Part shown: piece after piece, positions 16,645-27,948 of the stretch
Layout: each line of letters begins with the position of its first letter
Numbering within the stretch: the first letter of the stretch is position 1
Assembly (NCBI RefSeq): GCF_900105345.1
Contig: NZ_FNSN01000003.1
Coordinates: 1,612,001 to 1,676,000 of the forward strand
Direction: 5' to 3'
Length of the DNA: 64,000 nt
Source: Arthrobacter woluwensis
Lineage (GTDB): Bacteria; Actinomycetota; Actinomycetes; Actinomycetales; Micrococcaceae
Program-made: the position numbers and the translations under genes
Notes under the pieces: model-generated
Told to the model about the DNA's origin: nothing
The model's input: the letters and a program-made list of their open reading frames with translations, nothing else
The model's database searches: none

Positions 16645-17070
16645 ATGCAGTATCCACAGCCCCAGCCGCCGCATGCCCACGGTGGGCCGGCGGAACACGA
16701 TCACCCCGTGGGCCCGAAGTCTTTCGTCATCACGTGGCTCCTTGCCCTCGTCCTGGGTGGTGTTGGAGCGGATCGCTTCTATCTCGGCAAGGCCGGTACG
16801 GGCATCCTCAAACTCATCACGCTCGGCGGCTTCGGAACCTGGATCCTGATCGACCTGTTTCTTGTCCTGGGGGATGAGCAGACCGACAAGCAAGGGCTCA
16901 AGCTCCGCGGCTACGGGCGTCACAAGACCACGGCGATCATCGTCTCCTCGGTGGTGATCATCGCCGGCGTCATCATCGGTGCGGTGAACGGGTTCGGCGC
17001 TGGCCTGGAAACCCCTGCGGTGCCTGACAAGCCGGCGTTCTCCATCCAGGACCAACCCGGAGCGGCCTGA
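16645..17070 (+). CDS. TM2 domain-containing membrane protein
   Basis: A 141-aa protein. A Pro/His-rich N-terminus (residues 1-24) precedes a TM2 domain: first helix VITWLLALVLGGVGADRFYLG (quoted in part) with the family's G-x-D-R-F-Y-L-G turn, then GILKLITLGGFGTWILIDL as the second helix. A third helix (about residues 94-116, AIIVSSVVIIAGVIIGAV) is followed by a short outside tail. TM2 proteins have no established biochemical function in bacteria. The start has a GAAGGACC ribosome site. Monocistronic. Confidence 0.85.
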   Translation: MQYPQPQPPHAHGGPAEHDHPVGPKSFVITWLLALVLGGVGADRFYLGKAGTGILKLITLGGFGTWILIDLFLVLGDEQTDKQGLKLRGYGRHKTTAIIVSSVVIIAGVIIGAVNGFGAGLETPAVPDKPAFSIQDQPGAA

Positions 17071-17266
17071 CGCCCCGTGATCGACGCTCAGCCGAGGGCG
17101 CCGGTGTGACGTGGAGCCGCTGGCAGTGGCTCAAGTGTTCGTTGGGGACTCAGTCAAAGGTGACTGCGGGCCCGCCTCCTCCAGGCAGCCTGGGGTGTTG
17201 GGACCTTCCTCGAACCCCTTCGGATTTACGTGGCATTTCCGTGGGAGCTGACCAGGACCGGGCACG

Positions 17267-17311
17267 AAAAAGTCCCGCCCGATCTTGCCTTTCAGCAGAT
17301 CGAGCGGGACT
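17267..17311 (-). terminator. Rho-independent terminator of tRNA-Lys
   Basis: On the minus strand a 15-bp stem (17311-17297 with 17285-17271, one G-U pair) is followed by a TTTTT run (17271-17267), immediately downstream of the tRNA. The rest of 17071-17266 shows nothing I can name. Confidence 0.85.
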
Positions 17312-17314
17312 CGT

Positions 17315-17390
17315 TGGTGCACCCCCCGGGACTCGAACCCGGAACCCATTGATTAAGAGTCAATTGCTCTGCCAGTTGAGCTAGAGGTGC
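17315..17390 (-). tRNA. tRNA-Lys (anticodon CUU)
   Basis: A 76-nt cloverleaf on the minus strand starting GCACCTC and ending with discriminator A and encoded CCA. Anticodon stem ATTGA/TCAAT encloses CTCTTAA, giving anticodon CTT for AAG codons. T-arm GGGTTCGAGTCCC is present. Confidence 0.95.
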
Positions 17391-17676
17391 ATCGTTGTGG
17401 CTTCTCAGCCGGGCTTTTCTTCCCGTCTGCGTTCCCCGCAACGAGTAAGAACTCTACTGGAGTTTTCCGCAAAAGTGAAATCGGGGCCTCCGGGGCGCCT
17501 CGGAGCGGTCCCGCAGGCCATTCCGGCCCGGTTTTCCGGGGGAGTGGATGGCATGCGCTGTCGCAATCAGACCGCCAGGAACTCGTCCGGTGTCATTCTG
17601 TGAGGCACGTCATAGACTGGCCGCAACGTGCCGGGCCTGCCCGCTGGGCCCTGGCTCCCGAGCGACGGAGGATGCC

Positions 17677-19380
17677 ATGACCGCAGAACCCACTCCAGAC
17701 ATCAAGCCGCGTTCCCGGGTGGTGACGGACGGCATCCACGCGGCTCCGGCGCGCGGCATGTTCCGCGCCGTCGGCATGGGCGACGAGGACTTCGCGAAGC
17801 CGCAGATCGGCGTCGCGAGTTCGTGGAATGAGATCACCCCGTGCAATCTGTCGCTTAACCGTCTCGCCCTGGCGGTGAAGGAAGGCGTGCACGCCGGAGG
17901 CGGGTTCCCGATGCAGTTCGGCACGATCTCGGTCTCGGACGGTATCTCCATGGGTCACGACGGGATGCACTTCTCGCTCGTCTCCCGCGAGGTGATCGCG
18001 GATTCGGTGGAGACGGTGATGCAGGCCGAGCGGATCGACGGCTCGGTGCTCCTCGCCGGCTGCGACAAGTCCCTCCCGGGCATGCTGATGGCCGCTGCGC
18101 GCCTGGATCTGGCGAGCGTCTTCCTCTACGCGGGCTCCATCATGCCCGGCTGGGTGCGTCTGGAGGACGGCTCTGAGAAGGAGGTCACCCTCATCGACGC
18201 CTTCGAGGCTGTGGGCGCCTGTGCCGCGGGCCGGATGAGCAAAGGCGACCTGGACCGGATCGAACGCGCGATCTGTCCGGGGGAGGGCGCCTGCGGCGGC
18301 ATGTACACGGCGAACACCATGGCGTGCATCGGCGAAGCACTCGGGATGTCCCTGCCCGGTTCCGCAGCGCCGCCGTCGGCCGACCGCCGTCGAGACGACT
18401 TCGCGCGGCGCTCCGGTGAAGCCGTGGTCAATCTCCTGCGGCTGGGCATCACCGCACGGGACATCATGACCAAGCCGGCGTTCGAGAACGCCATCGCCGT
18501 CACCATGGCCTTCGGCGGCTCGACCAACGCGGTGCTGCACCTTCTCGCGATCGCGCGGGAGGCCGGAGTCGATCTGGTGCTGGACGACTTCAACCGCATC
18601 GGCGACAAGGTGCCCCACCTGGGCGACCTCAAACCGTTCGGCCGCTATGTGATGACCGACGTCGACCGGATCGGCGGCGTGCCAGTCATCATGCGGGCGC
18701 TGCTCGACGCCGGCCTCCTCCACGGCGACTGCCTCACCGTCACCGGCCGCACCGTGGCCGAGAACCTGGAAGCGATCAACCCGCCGGACGTGGACGGGAA
18801 GATCCTGCGGGCCCTCGACAACCCGATCCACAGGACAGGTGGCATCACCATCCTGCACGGCTCGCTCGCCCCGGAGGGCGCCGTGGTGAAGACCGCGGGC
18901 TTCGACGCCGACATCTTCGAAGGCACGGCCCGCGTCTTCGAGCGGGAGCAGGGCGCCCTCGACGCGCTGGACCGCGGCGAGATCCGGAAGGGCGACGTCG
19001 TCGTCATCCGCTACGAGGGACCCAAGGGAGGCCCCGGCATGCGCGAGATGCTCGCCATCACCGGAGCGATCAAGGGCGCGGGCCTCGGCAAGGACGTGCT
19101 GCTGCTGACGGACGGACGCTTCTCCGGGGGCACCACGGGCCTCTGCATCGGACACGTCGCGCCGGAAGCCGTCGACGGCGGACCGATCGCCTTCGTCAAG
19201 GACGGCGACCGGATCCGTGTGGACATCGCCGCCCGGTCCTTCGATCTCCTGGTGGACGAGGAGGAGCTCGCGGCCCGCAAGGTCGGCTGGGCGCCGCTCC
19301 CGGCGCGCTTCACCACGGGCGTCCTCTCGAAGTACGCGAAGCTGGTCAATTCGGCGTCCACGGGGGCGTACTGCGGCTAG
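17677..19380 (+). CDS. ilvD: Dihydroxy-acid dehydratase
   Basis: Fe-S enzyme dehydrating 2,3-dihydroxy-isovalerate and -3-methylvalerate to the keto acids that IlvE aminates to valine and isoleucine. 567 aa. Seen: [28 protein letters not shown] and [20 protein letters not shown] carrying the three cluster cysteines, [20 protein letters not shown], and the C-terminal [14 protein letters not shown]. The ATG at 17677 follows GGAGGA; longer upstream reading is not supported. The 286-bp gap before it (17391-17676) holds a possible promoter but nothing else. It is separated from ilvBNC by its own terminator and so is a separate unit. Confidence 0.96.
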   Translation: MTAEPTPDIKPRSRVVTDGIHAAPARGMFRAVGMGDEDFAKPQIGVASSWNEITPCNLSLNRLALAVKEGVHAGGGFPMQFGTISVSDGISMGHDGMHFSLVSREVIADSVETVMQAERIDGSVLLAGCDKSLPGMLMAAARLDLASVFLYAGSIMPGWVRLEDGSEKEVTLIDAFEAVGACAAGRMSKGDLDRIERAICPGEGACGGMYTANTMACIGEALGMSLPGSAAPPSADRRRDDFARRSGEAVVNLLRLGITARDIMTKPAFENAIAVTMAFGGSTNAVLHLLAIAREAGVDLVLDDFNRIGDKVPHLGDLKPFGRYVMTDVDRIGGVPVIMRALLDAGLLHGDCLTVTGRTVAENLEAINPPDVDGKILRALDNPIHRTGGITILHGSLAPEGAVVKTAGFDADIFEGTARVFEREQGALDALDRGEIRKGDVVVIRYEGPKGGPGMREMLAITGAIKGAGLGKDVLLLTDGRFSGGTTGLCIGHVAPEAVDGGPIAFVKDGDRIRVDIAARSFDLLVDEEELAARKVGWAPLPARFTTGVLSKYAKLVNSASTGAYCG

Positions 19381-19394
19381 CCCACGCGCTCGCA

Positions 19395-19427
19395 GCGACG
19401 ACGGCGGTGAGCCGCCGCCGTCGTCGC
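19395..19427 (+). terminator. Terminator downstream of ilvD
   Basis: Perfect 13-bp stem, GCGACGACGGCGG (19395-19407) with its complement (19415-19427), 7-nt loop, 15 bp after the ilvD stop. Confidence 0.65.
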
Positions 19428-19481
19428 CATGCCCGCATGCCGGACGCGGCCGTCCACATTGTGAGACGAGGCGTCCAGCAG

Positions 19482-19517
19482 TTGACACTAAATCGCGCCA
19501 CGGGGAACACTGTAGCC
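19482..19517 (+). promoter_or_regulatory. Promoter of the ilv leader and ilvBNC operon
   Basis: Perfect TTGACA (19482-19487); 18 bp on, AACACT (19506-19511) fits the loose nAnnnT form of an actinobacterial -10. Transcription would then begin at or next to the leader ATG at 19518, with no ribosome site needed. Confidence 0.6.
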
Positions 19518-19565
19518 ATGACTGAAACCGTGATCGTCGTAGTCCTTACCAAGCGCGTGGCATAA
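19518..19565 (+). CDS. ilvBNC leader peptide
   Basis: A 15-residue frame, [15 protein letters not shown], carrying seven branched-chain residues (five Val, one Ile, one Leu) with six of them consecutive. This is the classic sensor of charged Val/Ile/Leu tRNAs in ribosome-mediated attenuation. It is preceded by a near-consensus promoter and followed by alternative pairings and a terminator hairpin before ilvB. A start without a ribosome site suggests leaderless translation, as inferred from promoter spacing. Confidence 0.85.
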   Translation: MTETVIVVVLTKRVA

Positions 19566-19630
19566 GCCAAGCTGGTAACGGTCAGTCACGCGCAACCCCT
19601 CGAAGAGCCTCACGGCTGAGGGGTTTTTTT
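19546..19630 (+). promoter_or_regulatory. Transcription attenuator of ilvBNC
   Basis: Mutually usable pairings follow the leader codons. TTACC(a)AGC (19546-19554) can pair with GCTGGTAA (19571-19578), and GCGCGTG (19553-19559) with CACGCGC (19587-19593); the latter lies next to the left terminator arm. The terminator stem AACCCCTC/GAGGGGTT (19594-19601 with 19618-19625) runs into a seven-T tract (19624-19630). Ribosome stalling at the Val/Ile/Leu codons should favour read-through into ilvB. Confidence 0.82.
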
Positions 19631-19702
19631 GTTGCTAAAGACGTCACGGCCAGTCATCCATCCGAAATCGCCCCGAACGGGGCACCAACGAGGAAGAGTC
19701 CG

Positions 19703-21592
19703 ATGAGCAAAGGATCGCCCATCAGCCCCACGCTGTTGGCTGCAAAGTCCGCGAAGAACGCGGAAAAGTCCGAGCGCGCCGTCACCGCTGCCGATGACGC
19801 AGCGGCCCTCTCTCCTGTCCTCGGGCCGAACAACGTTGTACCCCCAACGGAGATGACCGGCTCACAAGCACTCGTCCGCTCGCTCGAAGAACTCGGCGTC
19901 AAGGACATTTTCGGTTTGCCCGGTGGTGCCATCCTGCCCACCTACGACCCGTTGATGGCTTCCAGTTTGAATCACATCCTGGTCCGTCACGAGCAGGGAG
20001 CCGGCCACGCCGCGCAGGGCTATGCCATGGTCACCGGAGAGGTGGGCGTGTGCATCGCCACCTCCGGCCCTGGCGCCACCAACCTGGTCACCGCCATCAT
20101 GGACGCCCACATGGACTCCGTGCCGATGGTCGCCATCACCGGTCAGGTCAGCAGTGGCGTGATCGGAACGGACGCCTTCCAGGAGGCGGACATCGTCGGC
20201 ATCACCATGCCGATCACCAAGCATTCGTTCCTGGTCACGGACCCGGACGAGATCCCCCGGGTCATGGCCGAGGCCTTCCACCTCGCCTCCACGGGCCGTC
20301 CCGGCCCCGTCCTGGTGGACTTCGCCAAGGACGCCCAGGTCGCCAAGACGATGTTCTCCTGGCCGCCGAAGATCGACCTGCCCGGATACCGTCCCGTGCT
20401 GCGCGGTCACAGCAAGCAGCTCCGCGAGGCCGCCAAGCTGATCGGCGCCGCCAAGAAGCCCGTGTTCTACGTGGGCGGCGGCGTGATCAAAGGCCATGCC
20501 TGTGAAGAGCTGAAGGAACTCGCCGAGCTGAGCGGCGCCCCCGTGGTCACCACCCTCATGGCCAAGGGCGCCTTCCCGGACTCCCACCCTCAGCACGTCG
20601 GCATGCCCGGCATGCACGGCTCGGTGTCGGCCGTCACCGCGCTGCAGCAGGCGGACCTGCTCATCACGCTGGGCGCCCGCTTCGACGACCGTGTGACCGG
20701 CGTGCTGAAGACCTTCGCTCCGAACGCCAAGGTCATCCACGCGGACATCGACCCTGCGGAGATCTCCAAGAACCGCACCGCGGATGTGCCGATCGTGGGC
20801 AGCGTCAAGGAGATCATCCCCGAGCTGACCGAGGTCCTCCGGGCCTACTTCGAGGCCAACGGCAAGCCGGACCTCGGCGCCTGGTGGGCGTTCCTGAACA
20901 ACCTCAAGGAGACCTACCCGCTCGGCTGGACCGAACCGGAGGACGGCCTGATCGCCCCGCAGCGCGTGCTGCAGCGGATCGGCGAGCTGACCGGCCCCGA
21001 GGGCGTCTTCGTGGCCGGCGTCGGTCAGCACCAGATGTGGGCCGCGCAGTTCATCAAGTACGAGCGCCCGCACGCCTGGCTGAACTCGGGCGGCGCCGGC
21101 ACCATGGGTTACTCCGTCCCGGCCGCCATGGGCGCCAAGGTCGGCAATCCGGACCGCGTGGTCTGGGCCATCGACGGCGACGGCTGCTTCCAGATGACCA
21201 ATCAGGAACTCGCCACCTGCGCCATCAACAACATCCCGATCAAGGTCGCGATCATCAACAACTCCTCGCTGGGCATGGTCCGCCAGTGGCAGACCCTGTT
21301 CTATGAAGGCCGGTACTCGAACACCGACCTCAACACCGGCCACGACACCGTCCGGATCCCGGACTTCGTCAAGCTCGCCGACGCCTACGGCTGCGCCGCG
21401 CTGCGCTGTGAGCGGGAAGAGGACATCGACGCCACCATCCAGAAGGCCCTGGAGATCAACGACCGCCCCGTCGTGATCGACTTCGTGGTCAGCCCCAACG
21501 CCATGGTGTGGCCGATGGTGCCCTCCGGCGTGAGCAATGACCAGATCCAGGTCGCCCGGAACATGACCCCCGAGTGGGAAGAAGAGGACTGA
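19703..21592 (+). CDS. ilvB: Acetolactate synthase, large catalytic subunit
   Basis: TPP- and FAD-dependent enzyme condensing pyruvate with pyruvate or 2-ketobutyrate, the first common step of valine/leucine and isoleucine synthesis. 629 aa, including a roughly 50-residue Ala-rich N-terminal extension before [20 protein letters not shown]. Seen: catalytic Glu97 in [33 protein letters not shown], and the TPP/Mg motif from [11 protein letters not shown] through [12 protein letters not shown]. It carries AGGAAGAG before the ATG. The stop is 2 nt before ilvN, so catalytic and regulatory subunits are translated together. Expression is governed by the attenuator upstream. Confidence 0.97.
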   Translation: MSKGSPISPTLLAAKSAKNAEKSERAVTAADDAAALSPVLGPNNVVPPTEMTGSQALVRSLEELGVKDIFGLPGGAILPTYDPLMASSLNHILVRHEQGAGHAAQGYAMVTGEVGVCIATSGPGATNLVTAIMDAHMDSVPMVAITGQVSSGVIGTDAFQEADIVGITMPITKHSFLVTDPDEIPRVMAEAFHLASTGRPGPVLVDFAKDAQVAKTMFSWPPKIDLPGYRPVLRGHSKQLREAAKLIGAAKKPVFYVGGGVIKGHACEELKELAELSGAPVVTTLMAKGAFPDSHPQHVGMPGMHGSVSAVTALQQADLLITLGARFDDRVTGVLKTFAPNAKVIHADIDPAEISKNRTADVPIVGSVKEIIPELTEVLRAYFEANGKPDLGAWWAFLNNLKETYPLGWTEPEDGLIAPQRVLQRIGELTGPEGVFVAGVGQHQMWAAQFIKYERPHAWLNSGGAGTMGYSVPAAMGAKVGNPDRVVWAIDGDGCFQMTNQELATCAINNIPIKVAIINNSSLGMVRQWQTLFYEGRYSNTDLNTGHDTVRIPDFVKLADAYGCAALRCEREEDIDATIQKALEINDRPVVIDFVVSPNAMVWPMVPSGVSNDQIQVARNMTPEWEEED

Positions 21593-21594
21593 TC

Positions 21595-23182
<1,588 letters not shown>

Positions 23183-23281
23183 TCCCCGCCCGGGGGATCG
23201 CGATCCTTCACAAAAGGGAAGCCGATTCCCGGCACGCCGCACCGAGCCAGTAATCTCGGTGGCAGGCGTGTGAAGCAAGGA

Positions 23282-23312
23282 CGCCGGGCTCGCACACTGT
23301 GCGGGCCCGGCG
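23282..23312 (+). terminator. Terminator hairpin after ilvC
   Basis: Two 15-nt arms (23282-23296 and 23298-23312) pair completely with one G-T, separating ilvC from serA. Little U-tract follows, so it may act as a partial terminator or an mRNA-stabilising hairpin. Confidence 0.55.
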
Positions 23313-23375
23313 ATTCCACGCTCAGGACACCTGAGACAAGCCACTGCAGTATCGATCGCCACAAAGAGGTCACCG

Positions 23376-24971
23376 GTGACAGACACCAAGCCCGTAGTAC
23401 TCATTGCCGAAGAACTATCGCCTGCCACCGTGGCGGCACTGGGACCGGATTTCGACATCCGGCAGACCGACGGCGCTGACCGTTCCCAGCTCCTGCCGGC
23501 TCTGGCCGACGCCCACGCCATCCTGGTCCGCTCCGCCACGCAGGTGGACGCCGAGGCCATCGCCGCCGCGCCGAACCTCAAGGTGATCGCCCGCGCCGGC
23601 GTCGGCCTGGACAACGTCGACATCAAGGCCGCCACCCAGGCCGGTGTCATGGTGGTCAACGCGCCCACCTCGAACATCATCTCCGCCGCCGAACTCACCG
23701 TCGGCCACATCCTCAGCCTGGCCCGCCACATCCCGCAGGCCTGCGGCGCCCTCAAGGCGGGGGAGTGGAAGCGCTCCAAGTACTCGGGCACCGAGCTGTT
23801 CGAGAAGAAGATCGGCATCATCGGCTTCGGCCGCATCGGCGCCCTCGTCGCCGCCCGTCTCCAGGCCTTCGGCACCGAGATCCTCGCCTACGACCCCTAC
23901 GTCACCTCGGCCCGTGCCGCGCAGCTCGGCGTGAAGCTCGTGACCCTGGATGAGCTTCTGGCGCAGTCCGACTTCATCACCATCCACATGCCGAAGACCC
24001 CCGAGACCGTGGGCATGCTCGGCGCGGACGCCTTCGAGAAGATGAAGGAGACCGCCTACGTGGTCAACGTCGCCCGTGGCGGCCTGGTCGACGAGACCGC
24101 GCTGCACGAGGCGCTCGTGGCCGGCAAGATCGCCGGCGCCGGCATCGACGTGTTCTCCAAGGAGCCGTCCACCGACCTGCCGTTCTTCGGCCTGGACAAC
24201 GTGGTCGTCACCCCGCACCTCGGCGCGTCCACCGCGGAGGCCCAGGAGAAGGCCGGCATCTCCGTCGCCAAATCCGTGCGCCTGGCCCTGGCCGGCGAAC
24301 TCGTCCCCGACGCGGTCAACGTGGCCGGCGGCGTCATCCACTCCGACGTCCGTCCGGGCATCCCGCTCATCGAGAAGCTCGGCCGGATCTTCACCGCGCT
24401 CACGCACGACTCGGTGACCCAGATCGACGTCGAGGTGGCCGGTGAGATCGCCGCGCTGGACGTCAAGGTCCTCGAGCTGTCCGCGCTCAAGGGCGTGTTC
24501 GCCGACGTCGTCTCGGAGCAGGTCTCCTACGTCAACGCCCCGGTGATCGCCGAGCAGCGTGGCATCAACGTCCGGCTGATCACCACCGAGAACGCCGAGG
24601 ACTACCGCAATGTGCTGACCCTCCGCGGCGCGCTGAGCGATGGATCCCAGATCACGGTGTCCGGCACGCTGACCGGCCCCAAGCAGGTCGAGAAGCTGGT
24701 GGGAGTCAACGGCTTCGACATCGAGATCCCGATCACCGATCACCTGATCGTGGTCAGCTACCAGGACCGTCCCGGCGTGGTCGGCACCATCGGCCACATC
24801 CTGGGCATGAACAACATCAACATCGGCGGCATGCAGGTGGCCCGCAGCGCCGAAGGCGGCGACGTCCTGGCCCTGCTGACGGTCGATTCCTCGGTGCCGC
24901 AGCAGGTTCTCGACGCCATCAAGGCGGGCGTGGGCGCGAACGCCGTGCGTGAGGTCGACCTCGAGTCGTAG
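23376..24971 (+). CDS. serA: D-3-phosphoglycerate dehydrogenase
   Basis: NAD-dependent first step of phosphorylated serine synthesis. 531 aa, the long actinobacterial type. Domain order: substrate domain; Rossmann fold with KKIGIIGFGRIGALVAARL (about residues 145-165); catalytic VARGGLVDE Arg and TPHLGAST His; the ASB regulatory domain from about residue 315; a C-terminal ACT domain starting at about residue 455 with YQDRPGVVGTIGHILGMNNI. The GTG start at 23376 follows AAAGAGGT. Its place after ilvC is common in actinobacteria; the intervening hairpin suggests partly independent expression. Confidence 0.96.
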   Translation: MTDTKPVVLIAEELSPATVAALGPDFDIRQTDGADRSQLLPALADAHAILVRSATQVDAEAIAAAPNLKVIARAGVGLDNVDIKAATQAGVMVVNAPTSNIISAAELTVGHILSLARHIPQACGALKAGEWKRSKYSGTELFEKKIGIIGFGRIGALVAARLQAFGTEILAYDPYVTSARAAQLGVKLVTLDELLAQSDFITIHMPKTPETVGMLGADAFEKMKETAYVVNVARGGLVDETALHEALVAGKIAGAGIDVFSKEPSTDLPFFGLDNVVVTPHLGASTAEAQEKAGISVAKSVRLALAGELVPDAVNVAGGVIHSDVRPGIPLIEKLGRIFTALTHDSVTQIDVEVAGEIAALDVKVLELSALKGVFADVVSEQVSYVNAPVIAEQRGINVRLITTENAEDYRNVLTLRGALSDGSQITVSGTLTGPKQVEKLVGVNGFDIEIPITDHLIVVSYQDRPGVVGTIGHILGMNNINIGGMQVARSAEGGDVLALLTVDSSVPQQVLDAIKAGVGANAVREVDLES

Positions 24972-25019
24972 GGCCACACTGACGGGACCGAGGGTCCCGG
25001 GAACCCGGGCCGGTCTGCC

Positions 25020-25025
25020 TACAAT
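25020..25025 (+). promoter_or_regulatory. Candidate -10 of the first FtsX-type ABC operon
   Basis: TACAAT at 25020-25025 in the 181-bp gap between serA and the permease gene, giving a leader of roughly 120 nt. No good -35 is visible. A short GGGACC/GGTCCC hairpin (24984-24998) just after serA may end the upstream transcript. Confidence 0.4.
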
Positions 25026-25152
25026 AGCTATGGCGCTGTGAGCGTCGTAGCGGTCGGCAGGCCGGCCCGAAGTCTTGAACCACCCCGTCGGAGCGTGGGC
25101 GAAGCCATGTCTGCAGTGCAGCCCTCTCCCGTTCCCTCACCCCAGGAGTGCA

Positions 25153-27948
25153 ATGAACGCCGTTGAACGGTTCATCAGGAGCCGCGTGCTGCTGCTGACC
25201 GCGACCATCCTGATCGCGACCATGGCGCTGTCCGTCCTGGTCCAGAGCAGCTCACAGGCGGCTCTGGTCAAGACCGTGGACCAGAACTCCCGTGGCCTTT
25301 ACGACATCCTGGTGCAGGCGCCGGGACAGGGCGAGGGCAAGCTCATGCAGCCGGACATCGTGACCGGCCAGGGCGGGATCAGCTTCGATCAGCTGGACAA
25401 GATCCGCCAGATGGACGGCACCGCGGTGGCCGCGCCCATCTCGCTCGTGTCCCGCGTGACGCAGAACCTTGAAGCCCCGCAGCTGCGGGCCATGGACTAC
25501 CTCGGGTACAACTCGGGCCTCGTGGGCCTGCAGCAGACCAGCACCCCCGGCTCCACCGACGGTTCGAAGTGGCCGCAGGCCGAATCCGTGCTCCCGGACA
25601 AGGCCACGAAGTACCGGATCACGGCCAGCGCCACCAGCTCGGACGGGGTGACCGAGCGGCAGCTGTTCAGCACCGTGGGCGAGGGGACGCTCGGCAAGGC
25701 CAAGGTCGTGCAGACCACCGTGGCCGGCGGCAAGTCCGTGCAGATCCAGGCACCGGAAGGTGAGACGGGCATCAAGTTCCCCGCTCCCGCCGGCAACTCC
25801 ACCCACACCCTCTTCAATGCCAACATCGCGCTGCCCCTGGCTCCCGAGATCAGCGAGTCCGTGGTAGCCGTGGACCCGACCGCGGAGCGCGCCCTGCTCG
25901 GTGAGGCCGGCGCGTTCCTCGCGCCGCTCGAGAAGGCCCCGCCCGCGGACGGCCGCAACGCCGGCGCCATCGGCCGCTTCTTCCAGGAGAAGCTCTCCTC
26001 CGGCATGTCCCAGCAGGACATCCAGGACGGTCCCGACTTCCTCGGCGTGCGCCTGAAGTACTGGGCCCCCACGCTCATGCAGTACGAGGCCAGCGTGCGC
26101 AGCAAGCAGATCACGGACGACTCCCAGGCCATCCCGCTGGTGGTCCGTCAGGGCACCGATCTGGACGTCAAGTACAACGTCAAGATCGAAGAGCTCGACG
26201 ACGCCGGCAACGTCACCAAGGAGATCGGCACCGTCTCCAAGAACCTCGGTGACGGCTACCTCCCGTTCGTCTCGAAGTCCCCGTTCGTGCTGCAGTGGCC
26301 GGGCGGCACGGACCACTCCGACCTTCTGGGCTCCACGTCCAGCTTCGCGTCCGGCCTCTACGACCCCGCCACCTGGAGCACCCAGTTCGCGGCCGCGCCG
26401 GACTACTCCGCCAAGAGCACCGAGGCCAATGGCTCCGAGGAGAAGCAGGCCGTCCCCGGTGACTGGGTCACGGTGAACAGCCTGCCGGAGCGTGCCCTCG
26501 ACGGCACCGCGGTCGACCAGGGCCAGCGCAAGCCGGTCCAGGACCGTTCCTACCGCAAGGACGTCGCCCGCGGCGACGCCAAGGCGACCCCGCTGCCCAT
26601 CGTCTACGGCACCTTCGACCCTTCCGCAGTCCAGAAGGCCGCGGGTGACATCAACCGCCTGCCGCTCGGCGGCTACGATCCCGTGCCGTTCAGCCTCGCG
26701 AAGGACGCCTCGGGCAACGACGCCGGCTCGAAGGCCCTCAAGCCGAGCCTGAGCGCCACGGGCCTGGTCAGCCAGTCCGCCGGCGCGATCACGGACTACT
26801 ACGGCCTGGCCGCCGCCCGCGGCTACACCAAGGACGCCGACGTCGTGGACGCGATCCGTGTGCGCGCCAAGGCTGAAGGCGGCTGGCGTCAGGCCGGCGG
26901 CGACATCGCCAAGCTCGCCGACCAGATCCGTGCCCTGGGCCTGAAGGCCACCATCGTCTCCGGGTCCGCCCGCGAGGACGCGAACATCTTCGTCCCGGGC
27001 TACAGCAAGGACGCCTCGGGCGCCGAGCAGGCGCTCGGCACCGTCCAGCAGTCGTGGGTCCGCCAGGACGCCGCGGCCGCGGTGAGCAGCTCGCTCTCCG
27101 GGACCAACATCATGCTCCTCTTCCTCGCCCTGCTGGGCGCCACGCTGCTGACCGCGGCCTCGACCGTCAGCTATGTGCGCAAGCGCCGCGCCGACGCCGG
27201 GATCCTGCGGGCCATGGGCTGGAACCAGAAGCAGATCAGGAAGTGGGTCCTTCAGGAGTTCGGAGTGGGCGCCGCGGCACTGGCCGCCGCCGGCCTGATC
27301 CTCAGCCTCCTGAGCTGGAACCTGGCCACCGCGATCGTGTCGCTGCTCGTCCTCGTCATCTACGCCGTGGCGGCCTGGCTGGCCGTGCGCCAGTTGCGCC
27401 ACCACCACGTGGTGGACCAGGAGGTGGTGGACGACTCGAGCCTCATCACGATCGATTCGCCGCTGACCTTCGCGAACCGCCAGCTGAAGACGCACCGCTT
27501 CAACACCCTGGCCCTGGCTGTGGCGGTCGGCGTCTTCGGCGCCGCGGTCGGCGCGCTCGTGTCCGTCCTGGTGGACATCCCGCGAGCAGCCGGCGCTTCC
27601 GCCCTGGGCGGTCTGGCGGCGGGGAGCATCGTCCTTCCGGCCATCATCCTGGCCGTGGCGGGCGCCGTCGTCGGCCTCTTCCTGACCATCGTGACGGGCC
27701 GCTTTGAACTGGGCGCCAAGCGCGAACAGATCGGTGTGCTCAATGCGATGGGCTGGAACCCTGACATGCTCCGTCAGGTCCGTTTCTTCGAACACGCCCT
27801 CGTGGGCCTGTACGCCCTCCCCATCGGCGTGCTGGGTGCCGCGCTCCTGGGTATTTTCCTCGCCCCCTACGCGGCTGTCTGGGCCGGCATTGCCGGTCTG
27901 CTCGCCGTCGTGGTGTGGGTTCCCGTAGCGACAAGGATCATTCGATGA
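25153..27948 (+). CDS. FtsX/MacB-type ABC transporter permease with very large ectodomain
   Basis: A 931-aa membrane subunit. One helix near the N-terminus (about residues 11-30, LLLTATILIATMALSVLVQ) is followed by an outside region of about 620 residues, then the FtsX helices from about residue 652 onward (MLLFLALLGATLLTAASTVSYV, LAAAGLILSLLSW, LALAVAVGVFGAAVGALVSVL, IVLPAIILAVAGAVVGLFL, LVGLYALPIGVLGAALLGIFL). The motif RAMGWNQKQIRKWVLQEF, and its partial repeat LNAMGWNPDMLRQVRFFEH, are typical FtsX coupling helices. The ATG at 25153 has AGGAG upstream. Its stop overlaps the ATPase start (ATGA). Such systems usually act by mechanotransmission on envelope substrates; the substrate is unknown. 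Confidence 0.88.
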   Translation: MNAVERFIRSRVLLLTATILIATMALSVLVQSSSQAALVKTVDQNSRGLYDILVQAPGQGEGKLMQPDIVTGQGGISFDQLDKIRQMDGTAVAAPISLVSRVTQNLEAPQLRAMDYLGYNSGLVGLQQTSTPGSTDGSKWPQAESVLPDKATKYRITASATSSDGVTERQLFSTVGEGTLGKAKVVQTTVAGGKSVQIQAPEGETGIKFPAPAGNSTHTLFNANIALPLAPEISESVVAVDPTAERALLGEAGAFLAPLEKAPPADGRNAGAIGRFFQEKLSSGMSQQDIQDGPDFLGVRLKYWAPTLMQYEASVRSKQITDDSQAIPLVVRQGTDLDVKYNVKIEELDDAGNVTKEIGTVSKNLGDGYLPFVSKSPFVLQWPGGTDHSDLLGSTSSFASGLYDPATWSTQFAAAPDYSAKSTEANGSEEKQAVPGDWVTVNSLPERALDGTAVDQGQRKPVQDRSYRKDVARGDAKATPLPIVYGTFDPSAVQKAAGDINRLPLGGYDPVPFSLAKDASGNDAGSKALKPSLSATGLVSQSAGAITDYYGLAAARGYTKDADVVDAIRVRAKAEGGWRQAGGDIAKLADQIRALGLKATIVSGSAREDANIFVPGYSKDASGAEQALGTVQQSWVRQDAAAAVSSSLSGTNIMLLFLALLGATLLTAASTVSYVRKRRADAGILRAMGWNQKQIRKWVLQEFGVGAAALAAAGLILSLLSWNLATAIVSLLVLVIYAVAAWLAVRQLRHHHVVDQEVVDDSSLITIDSPLTFANRQLKTHRFNTLALAVAVGVFGAAVGALVSVLVDIPRAAGASALGGLAAGSIVLPAIILAVAGAVVGLFLTIVTGRFELGAKREQIGVLNAMGWNPDMLRQVRFFEHALVGLYALPIGVLGAALLGIFLAPYAAVWAGIAGLLAVVVWVPVATRIIR

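Noticed and set aside
17593-19488. Very long minus-strand open frame opposite ilvD
   Set aside because: Gly/Arg/His/Asp-rich composition typical of the antisense of a GC-rich gene, no ribosome site, and ilvD is certain.
25252-27795. Minus-strand frame of about 850 codons opposite the first permease
   Set aside because: Shadow with Val/Gly/His/Arg bias; no start signals.
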